A stretch of 64,000 bases of DNA from Actinopolyspora biskrensis. GTDB lineage: Bacteria; Actinomycetota; Actinomycetes; Mycobacteriales; Pseudonocardiaceae. The translations under genes and the position numbers were made by a program. The notes beneath the pieces are model-generated. The model saw only the letters and a list, made by a program, of their open reading frames with translations, was not told the origin of the DNA and did not search any database. Below are positions 57,949 to 64,000 of this stretch, in pieces; position 1 is the stretch's first letter, and each line of letters starts with the position of its first letter. The stretch spans positions 203,894 to 267,893 of the forward strand of contig NZ_JACBYW010000007.1 in assembly GCF_013408175.1 (NCBI RefSeq), read 5' to 3'.

Positions 57949-59051
57949 AGGCGCTGGCGGAAACTTCCCCCGCGCGCACCTCCGCGACGCGGGTTCCGGG
58001 ACGCAGACCGCTGCGGCTGGGGCCGGTCTCCACGGTGCTGCGGCCCCGTCCCCTGCTGGTGCTGTTCGCGGGCCTGCTCGCCCTGCTGGTGGTGTTCGCC
58101 TGCGACCTCGCCCTGGGCGACTACCCGATCACCCCGGTCGGAGTGCTGCGCACCCTGTTCGGCGGCGGCGACACCGGCGAGTCCCTCGTGGTCTTCCAAC
58201 TGCGGCTCCCCAGGGGGCTGACGGGACTGCTCGTCGGGGCGGCGCTCGGGCTCGCCGGTGCCGTCACCCAGGCCGTGGTGCGGAACCCCCTGGCCAGCCC
58301 GGACCTGCTCGGCGTCACGGCGGGAGCGGGGGCCGCCGCTTCGGCGGTGATCGTGACCGGGGGAGCGCTGGGCGGTATCAGCGGTTTCGCCGCGAGCGTG
58401 GGGTTGCCCGTGGTCGCCCTGCTCGGCGGGTTGATCACCGGTGTGCTCGTGGCGCTGCTGTCCTACCGGAGCGGTGTGGACTCCTTCCGGCTGGTGCTGG
58501 TCGGCATCGGCATGAACGCCATGATGGTCAACGCGACGCTGTGGCTGCTCACCATGGGCGAGGTGCAGGACGCGGGACGGGCCATGGTCTGGCTCACCGG
58601 GAGTCTCAACGCGCGTGGCTGGGAGAACGTCGTTCCGGTCGCGCTGTCCCTGGCGGTCCTCGTGCCCGTGACGCTGCTCGGCTGCCACGTTCTCGGAGCG
58701 CTGCAGTTCGACGACGACACGATGCACGGGCTCGGGGTGCGGGTGACCACGGCGCGCGCGGCCATGCTGCTCAGCGCCGCCGTGCTCGCCTCGCTGGCGA
58801 CCGCGGCCGCGGGGCCGATCGCTTTCGTGGCGTTGTCCACCCCACAGATAGCCCTCCGGTTGGCGGGCACGGCGCGACCGCCACTGGTGCTTTCGATGCT
58901 GCTGGGCGCGACGTTGGTCGTCGGGGCCGACCTGATCGCGCGCACGGTTTTCGGCTCGCTGGCGCTTCCCGTGGGAGTGGTCACGGCCGTGCTCGGCGCG
59001 CCCTACCTGATTTACCTGCTCGTCCACCGGTACCGGGAGGTTCGGACATGA
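57945..59051 (+). CDS. Iron-siderophore ABC transporter permease (FecCD family), second
   Basis: A 368-residue partner permease that forms a heterodimer. It has the paired LRLPRGLTGLLVGAALGLAGA motif, ten helices, and GPIAFVALSTPQIALRL near the coupling loop. The GTG overlaps the first permease's stop; the stop overlaps the ATPase ATG. Confidence 0.88.
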   Translation: MKALAETSPARTSATRVPGRRPLRLGPVSTVLRPRPLLVLFAGLLALLVVFACDLALGDYPITPVGVLRTLFGGGDTGESLVVFQLRLPRGLTGLLVGAALGLAGAVTQAVVRNPLASPDLLGVTAGAGAAASAVIVTGGALGGISGFAASVGLPVVALLGGLITGVLVALLSYRSGVDSFRLVLVGIGMNAMMVNATLWLLTMGEVQDAGRAMVWLTGSLNARGWENVVPVALSLAVLVPVTLLGCHVLGALQFDDDTMHGLGVRVTTARAAMLLSAAVLASLATAAAGPIAFVALSTPQIALRLAGTARPPLVLSMLLGATLVVGADLIARTVFGSLALPVGVVTAVLGAPYLIYLLVHRYREVRT

Positions 59052-59980
59052 CCGCAGCGCACACCGCGAGTGAGACCTCCGAGCGCGTCGAACCGCTGAA
59101 CTCGGAAGGCGGGCGGGCGGACTCCGCGGACAGCGGGACCACCAGTCGCCTGAGCGCGCGCGGCGTCTCGTTGGCCTACGGGGAACGGGTCGTGGTCGAC
59201 GGGCTGGACCTCGATGTCCTCGACGGGGGCATAACCGGTGTGATCGGTCCGAACGGTTGCGGCAAGTCCACGCTGCTGCGTGCGCTGGGCAGGCTGCTCC
59301 AGCCGAGGAGCGGCAGTGTCCTGCTGGACGGCAAGCGGATCCACCGGATGTCGACGAAGGAGGTCGCCCGCACTCTCGGACTGCTTCCGCAGACCCCCTC
59401 GGCCCCCGAGGGGCTGTGCGTGGCCGACCTGGTCGCGCGGGGCAGGCACCCGCACCAGACCTGGTACCGTCAGTGGTCCTCCGACGACGAGTCGGCAGTG
59501 GCGGAGGCCCTGGAGCTGACGGGGATCGGGGATCTGGCCGAGCGTCCCGTGGACGAGCTGTCCGGGGGGCAGCGGCAGCGTGCCTGGCTGTCCATGGCGC
59601 TGGCACAGCACACGGATCTGCTGCTGCTGGACGAACCGACCACCTACCTGGACCTGTCCCACCAGGTGGACGTGCTGGAGTTGATCGGGAGGCTCCACGC
59701 CGAGAGCGGACGCACCGTGGTCATGGTGCTGCACGACCTCAACTTCGCCGCCAGGTACGCGGACCGTCTGGTTGCCATGGTCGACGGGCGGGTCGCCGCG
59801 GAGGGGGCGCCGGAGGAGGTCGTGACCGAGCGGCTGCTGGAAGAGGTGTTCGACCTGAGGGCGCGTGTGGTTCCGGACCCGGTGGTGGGTACTCCCATGG
59901 TGGTTCCGGTTGGCGGCCGCGGCTCTCGAGAGGCCGGGACGGAGGGATCCGTCGCGGAAAGCGCTGATCCGGAAGAGTGA
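59048..59980 (+). CDS. Iron-siderophore ABC transporter ATP-binding protein
   Basis: A 310-residue ABC ATPase of the FecE/FepC type. Walker A GPNGCGKST, signature LSGGQRQRAWLSMALAQ, Walker B LLLLDEPTTYLDLSHQ and the switch His (VLHDLNFAARYAD) are intact. It carries about 45 extra N-terminal and 30 C-terminal residues of low complexity. It is co-translated with the permeases (ATGA overlap). Confidence 0.9.
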   Translation: MTAAHTASETSERVEPLNSEGGRADSADSGTTSRLSARGVSLAYGERVVVDGLDLDVLDGGITGVIGPNGCGKSTLLRALGRLLQPRSGSVLLDGKRIHRMSTKEVARTLGLLPQTPSAPEGLCVADLVARGRHPHQTWYRQWSSDDESAVAEALELTGIGDLAERPVDELSGGQRQRAWLSMALAQHTDLLLLDEPTTYLDLSHQVDVLELIGRLHAESGRTVVMVLHDLNFAARYADRLVAMVDGRVAAEGAPEEVVTERLLEEVFDLRARVVPDPVVGTPMVVPVGGRGSREAGTEGSVAESADPEE

Positions 59981-60240
59981 CTTTCCGGTGCGGAAACCGC
60001 CTTGTTCGCGCTCGGCGGACACCCCGCAGCGGCTTGTTTCCGAATGGAATGTCGCAGTTCAGCGCGCTGTTAGGCACAGTGAACGAAGCGTTGTCGAAAA
60101 GTGGGCTGTGAGCCGGACCGGCCCTGAACGGGCCGTGGCTACTAGAGTGGAGCTCAGAGTGCTGAACCCATCGCGGGCATAGGCGTGAGCAGGAGCCGTG
60201 CCCGGTACGAGACCGCCGGCGCAGCAGTCAGGGAGTGCGA

Positions 60241-62811
60241 ATGTTCGAGAGGTTCACCGACCGCGCGAGGCGGGTGGTTGTCCTGGCCCAGGAGGAGGCC
60301 AGGATGCTCAACCACAACTACATCGGCACCGAGCACATTCTCCTGGGTCTGATCCACGAGGGTGAGGGTGTCGCCGCCAAGGCGCTGGAATCGTTGGGTA
60401 TCGCCCTCGAGGGCGTACGCCAGCAGGTCGAGGAGATCATCGGCCAGGGCCAGCAGGCCCCCAGTGGCCACATCCCCTTCACCCCGAGGGCCAAGAAGGT
60501 TCTGGAGCTGTCGCTGAGGGAGGCGCTCCAGCTCGGGCACAACTACATCGGTACCGAGCACATCCTGCTCGGCCTGATCCGTGAGGGTGAGGGTGTCGCC
60601 GCGCAGGTGCTGGTCAAACTGGGCGCGGATCTCAACCGGGTACGTCAGCAGGTGTTGCAGCTGCTGTCCGGCTACCAGGGCAAGGAACCGGCCGAGGCCG
60701 GTGGCCGCAGCGAGGGGACCCCGTCCTCCTCGCTGGTGCTGGATCAGTTCGGGCGCAACCTCACCCAGAGTGCCCGCGAGTCGAAGCTCGACCCCGTGAT
60801 CGGCAGGAACACCGAGGTCGAGCGCATCATGCAGGTGCTGTCCCGGCGCACCAAGAACAACCCCGTGCTCATCGGCGAGGCCGGTGTCGGCAAGACGGCG
60901 GTTGTCGAGGGGCTGGCACAGCAGATCGTCAAGGGCGAGGTCCCCGAGACGCTGAAGGAGAAGCAGCTCTACACGCTCGACCTCGGCTCGCTCGTCGCGG
61001 GTTCGCGGTACCGCGGTGACTTCGAAGAGCGCCTGAAGAAGGTGCTCAAGGAGATCAAGACGCGTGGCGACATCATCCTGTTCATCGACGAGATCCACAC
61101 TCTCGTCGGTGCGGGAGCGGCCGAAGGTGCGATAGACGCGGCCAGCATCCTCAAGCCGATGCTGGCCCGCGGTGAGCTGCAGACCATCGGGGCCACCACG
61201 CTGGAGGAGTACCGCAAGAACGTCGAGAAGGACGCTGCCCTCGAACGCCGGTTCCAGCCGATCCAGGTCGGCGAGCCCTCGCTCGAGCACGCCGTGGAGA
61301 TCCTCAAGGGACTGCGGGACCGCTACGAGGCGCACCACAGGGTGTCCATCACCGACTCCGCGCTGTCCGCGGCCGCGAGCCTGGCCGACCGCTACATCAA
61401 CGACCGGTACTTGCCGGACAAGGCGATCGACCTGCTCGACGAGGCCGGAGCGCGGATGCGCATCCGCCGGATGACCGCTCCGCCGGACCTGCGCGAGTTC
61501 GACGAGAAGATCGCCGAGGTCCGCAGGGACAAGGAGTCCTCGATCGACGGTCAGGACTTCGAGCGGGCCGCGCGCCTGCGTGACGAGGAGAAGCAGCTCA
61601 TCACGCAGAAGGAGGAGCGCGAGACGCAGTGGAAGGCCGGTGACCTGGACGTCGTGGCCGAGGTCGACGACGAGCAGATCGCCGAGGTGCTGGCCAACTG
61701 GACCGGCATCCCCGTCTTCCGCCTCACCGAGGAGGAGACCTCCAGGCTGCTGCGCATGGAGGAGGAGCTGCACAAGCGGATCATCGGCCAGGACGACGCG
61801 GTCAAGGCGGTGTCCCAGGCGATCCGCCGCACCCGTGCGGGGCTGAAGGATCCGCAGCGGCCTTCGGGCTCCTTCATCTTCGCCGGCCCCTCCGGTGTCG
61901 GGAAGACGGAGCTGTCCAAGTCGCTGGCCGAGTTCCTCTTCGGTGATGACAACGCACTCGTGCAGATCGACATGGGTGAGTACCACGACCGCTACACGGC
62001 TTCGCGCCTGTTCGGTGCTCCCCCGGGATACGTCGGCTACGAGGAGGGCGGTCAGCTCACCGAGAAGGTCCGCCGGAAGCCGTTCTCCGTGGTGCTGTTC
62101 GACGAGATCGAAAAGGCCCACCACGAGATCTACAACACGCTGCTGCAGGTGTTGGAGGACGGCAGGCTCACGGACGGCCAGGGCCGTGTCGTCGACTTCA
62201 AGAACACGGTGCTGATCTTCACCTCCAACCTCGGTACTTCGGACATCTCCAAGACCGTCGGGTTGGGCTTCTCCGGCAGTAACGAGCAGGAGACCAACTA
62301 CGAGCGGATGAAGGCCAAGGTCAATGAGGAGATGAAGAAGCACTTCCGTCCGGAGTTCCTCAACAGGATCGACGACGTGATCATCTTCCACCAGCTGACC
62401 GAGGAAGAGATCGTCCGGATGGTCGACCTGCTCATCGGGCGTGTGGAAACCGCGCTCAAGAGCAAGGACATGTCCATCGAGTTGACCTCGAAGGCCAAGA
62501 AGCTGGTGGCCAAGAGGGGCTTCGACCCGGTGCTGGGTGCCCGGCCGCTGCGGCGCACCATTCAGCACGAGATCGAGGACAAGCTCTCCGAGAAGATCTT
62601 GTTCGGTGAGGTCGAGCCCGGTCAGATCGTGATCGTCGACGTCGAGGGCTGGGACGAAGAGGGCACGGAGGAGGAAGCTCGCTTCGTCTTCCGCGGCGAG
62701 AGCAAGCCCTCCACCGTGCCGGACGCTCCGCCGGTGGATCTGGCCGGATCGTCCGGTGGTTCCTCCACGGACCAGGACGACCAGTCCGAGGGCCCCGCCT
62801 CCTCGGAGTGA
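60241..62811 (+). CDS. clpC: ATP-dependent Clp protease ATP-binding subunit ClpC
   Basis: An 856-residue Hsp100 unfoldase that feeds ClpP. Two N-terminal Clp-N repeats (1-150) are followed by AAA1 with Walker A GEAGVGKT near 212, a UVR-containing middle domain around residue 440, and AAA2 with GPSGVGKTE near 549. The sequence after about residue 820 is an acidic tail. [20 protein letters not shown] is the standard start; GGGAG is well spaced before the ATG, and a GTG 2 codons upstream is less likely. Two hairpins follow. Confidence 0.96.
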   Translation: MFERFTDRARRVVVLAQEEARMLNHNYIGTEHILLGLIHEGEGVAAKALESLGIALEGVRQQVEEIIGQGQQAPSGHIPFTPRAKKVLELSLREALQLGHNYIGTEHILLGLIREGEGVAAQVLVKLGADLNRVRQQVLQLLSGYQGKEPAEAGGRSEGTPSSSLVLDQFGRNLTQSARESKLDPVIGRNTEVERIMQVLSRRTKNNPVLIGEAGVGKTAVVEGLAQQIVKGEVPETLKEKQLYTLDLGSLVAGSRYRGDFEERLKKVLKEIKTRGDIILFIDEIHTLVGAGAAEGAIDAASILKPMLARGELQTIGATTLEEYRKNVEKDAALERRFQPIQVGEPSLEHAVEILKGLRDRYEAHHRVSITDSALSAAASLADRYINDRYLPDKAIDLLDEAGARMRIRRMTAPPDLREFDEKIAEVRRDKESSIDGQDFERAARLRDEEKQLITQKEERETQWKAGDLDVVAEVDDEQIAEVLANWTGIPVFRLTEEETSRLLRMEEELHKRIIGQDDAVKAVSQAIRRTRAGLKDPQRPSGSFIFAGPSGVGKTELSKSLAEFLFGDDNALVQIDMGEYHDRYTASRLFGAPPGYVGYEEGGQLTEKVRRKPFSVVLFDEIEKAHHEIYNTLLQVLEDGRLTDGQGRVVDFKNTVLIFTSNLGTSDISKTVGLGFSGSNEQETNYERMKAKVNEEMKKHFRPEFLNRIDDVIIFHQLTEEEIVRMVDLLIGRVETALKSKDMSIELTSKAKKLVAKRGFDPVLGARPLRRTIQHEIEDKLSEKILFGEVEPGQIVIVDVEGWDEEGTEEEARFVFRGESKPSTVPDAPPVDLAGSSGGSSTDQDDQSEGPASSE

Positions 62812-62824
62812 CCCACTCGGATGG

Positions 62825-62858
62825 GCCGCCCGGCTCTCCACCGAGGGGACCGGGCGGC
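62825..62858 (+). other. Hairpin after clpC
   Basis: Arms GCCGCCCGG/CCGGGCGGC with a 16-base loop, about 15 bases after the clpC stop and ahead of the stronger terminator. Confidence 0.5.
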
Positions 62859-62885
62859 TTCTCCGCTGGCGGGTTCCGTGTCACG

Positions 62886-62926
62886 AGGCCCCGCACTCCT
62901 TCCCGGGAAGGGGTGCGGGGCCTTTT
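62886..62926 (+). terminator. Intrinsic terminator after clpC
   Basis: Perfect 10-bp arms AGGCCCCGCA/TGCGGGGCCT with an internal TTCCCGGGAA mini-stem, followed by TTTT. It ends the clpC transcript. Confidence 0.75.
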
Positions 62927-63013
62927 CGCGTCACTGGTGGCGCTCGCTGGTTCCCGCGGTGTCCGCGTTCCTGCGCACCTCCGATTCGGGAACGCGGTCC
63001 GGGGGTGGTCTGT

Positions 63014-63019
63014 CAGGAT
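63014..63019 (+). promoter_or_regulatory. Weak -10-like element (CAGGAT)
   Basis: CAGGAT ends 7 bases before the GTG at 63027. It matches the spacing seen at other leaderless candidates but not the first T. Confidence 0.25.
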
Positions 63020-63026
63020 AAAAACC

Positions 63027-63680
63027 GTGACATCCCGCGGTGAGGAAGCGGAGGGAGAGCGTGCGCGCCGGGTTCGGCGGGTTCTGCACGTCCCCGTTCT
63101 GGCGGCCGCGGCCGTATCCGTTCCCGCCGTGTTCCTGGCCAGGCTGGACGGCCCCGTGGCGCTGGTCGGTTCGGTGCTGAACTGGTTGTCGATGCTGGTT
63201 CTGACCGGGGAGTCGGTTCTGCTGTTCTGGTCCAGCGACAATCGGCTGCGCTGGTTGCGGACCCACTGGTGGATGGTGCTGGTCACCCTGCTGACGATTC
63301 CCGCGGTGATTTTCGCCTTCGGGCCCGCCCAGGTGCTGCGTCTGGTCCGCGTGGTGGCTGCGGTGCAGCTCGTGCGCGTTGTCCGGCTGCTCAAGGTGGC
63401 GCGGGTGCTGCATCGGCGTGGTGGGAGCCTCGGTGGTTCGCTGTACGTACTGCTGGGGGTCGTGTTCGTGGCCGCGGGGGTGTTGCTGGGGGTCGTGCTC
63501 GCCGACGAGACCAGCACGACGCGGCGCACTGTGGACGCGATCGTGGACAGGTGGGGGTGGCCCGTTCCCCTGGGGGGAGTTGCGCTGATCTCGTCGTTGG
63601 TCGTCGGGCTGGTGGTGTGGCTGCGCCGGTGGCGTTCGAGGCGGAGCGGAACGGGAGTGCGGCCGCCGTCGGAGTCGTAG
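63027..63680 (+). CDS. Six-helix membrane protein with voltage-sensor-like S4 segment
   Basis: A 217-residue membrane protein with about six helices (roughly 21-40, 46-68, 82-99, 101-128, 138-160 and 182-200). The fourth has positive residues at steps of three: R105, R108, R117, R120, K123 and R126. The second has an acidic Glu62 followed by WSSDNRLRWLR. This order resembles voltage-gated ion channels (S1-S6). The loop between helices 5 and 6 (ETSTTRRTVDAIVDRWGWP) has no recognisable selectivity filter such as TVGYG, so ion conduction is uncertain. It could be a degenerate channel or a voltage-sensing regulator. The GTG lacks a ribosome site. Confidence 0.65.
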   Translation: MTSRGEEAEGERARRVRRVLHVPVLAAAAVSVPAVFLARLDGPVALVGSVLNWLSMLVLTGESVLLFWSSDNRLRWLRTHWWMVLVTLLTIPAVIFAFGPAQVLRLVRVVAAVQLVRVVRLLKVARVLHRRGGSLGGSLYVLLGVVFVAAGVLLGVVLADETSTTRRTVDAIVDRWGWPVPLGGVALISSLVVGLVVWLRRWRSRRSGTGVRPPSES

Positions 63681-64000
63681 GACTTCGTCGGCCGGGATTG
63701 TTCGGCTCTGGGGTCGAGGGCGTAACCCCGTGTTGTGCTGGTGTTTGTGTGGTGGTGGGGGGTGGGTGTGTGGGGGTGTGGGTGGTGGGGGTAGTGTGGT
63801 GGTTGTCGGCACGGCGGGAATCGTTGTGGGGTTTTCGGGTTCTGTGTCGGTGGTTTCGGTGATTCTGGCGCTTCGGGGTGCCCCCGGTTTTGTGGGGGTG
63901 TTTTCGGGGTGTTAGGGTTTCTGGTGTTGTTTGGTTAATTGAGTTCGTTCTGGTGCCTGGTTTCTCCGGCGTGGCTGCGTGTTGTGCGTGGTGGTGTTGG
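63681..64000. other. G/T-skewed stretch to the window end
   Basis: 320 bases with strong G/T bias on the plus strand, including four or more closely spaced G-runs at 63757-63791 that fit a quadruplex motif. Short open frames here give Gly/Val/Cys-rich translations and are not credible genes. The last 80 bases are more T-rich and may lead into another gene beyond the window. Confidence 0.5.

Noticed and set aside
60154..62841. 895-codon minus-strand frame opposite clpC
   Set aside because: Leu/Asp-rich shadow generated by clpC codon pattern; no motifs.

Overview
The window is a high-GC actinobacterial chromosome segment. Gene order and protein families (Ssd/Tad locus, Lsr2, ClpC, F420-type PPOX protein, DUF3180, DUF2342) suggest a Pseudonocardiaceae/Actinopolyspora-like organism. 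This is inferred from recalled gene families and synteny; no search was run. Much of the order parallels two blocks I remember from Mycobacterium tuberculosis: Rv3661 to Rv3644c at about 6.4-26.5 kb, and Rv3628 to Rv3596c at about 34-63 kb. The first 6 kb and 26.6-33.9 kb look more variable.

0-6 kb (minus strand): the end of a DUF4440-like gene, a PPOX flavoprotein, and a three-gene set for an exported beta-lactamase-fold hydrolase (AmiE-like), a NamZ-type exo-muramidase and a NagZ glucosaminidase. Together these would strip turnover muropeptides outside the cell. 6.4-16 kb: a HAD-IB protein with an altered nucleophile, then the Tad pilus/secretion locus (ssd, tadA, tadB, tadC, a DUF4244 pilin, two TadE-like pseudopilins), mostly translationally coupled, and a prim-pol protein. 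16-26.5 kb: a MrfA-type helicase (minus), a K+-independent H+-pyrophosphatase, a conserved hypothetical, topoisomerase I and the DNA polymerase III delta' subunit.

26.6-34 kb is the accessory part: a membrane-anchored surface protein, tRNA-Thr(CGU), cydAB, about 1.4 kb without a convincing gene, a DUF4231/SLATT-like membrane protein and a small secreted protein, closed by a perfect 50-bp palindrome. 34-55 kb is housekeeping: ppa, dacB, a DUF2342 metalloprotease, tilS-hpt, ftsH, the folate operon folE-folP-folB-folK, DUF3180, a DUF6779 protein, PrsW, the pantothenate/CoA set (DUF2520 protein, panC, panD, coaX), lysS and lsr2. A siderophore/iron ABC uptake module with an IdeR/DtxR-like box lies between lsr2 and clpC. 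After clpC and two hairpins comes a six-helix protein with a voltage-sensor-like segment, then a G/T-skewed stretch running to the end.

Cross-cutting observations: a short dispersed intergenic repeat in four copies (near 0.7, 14.0, 37.5 and 52.9 kb); a recurrent TANNNT hexamer 6-8 bases upstream of start codons lacking a Shine-Dalgarno, which suggests leaderless transcripts; and several strong hairpins that do not sit at gene ends.
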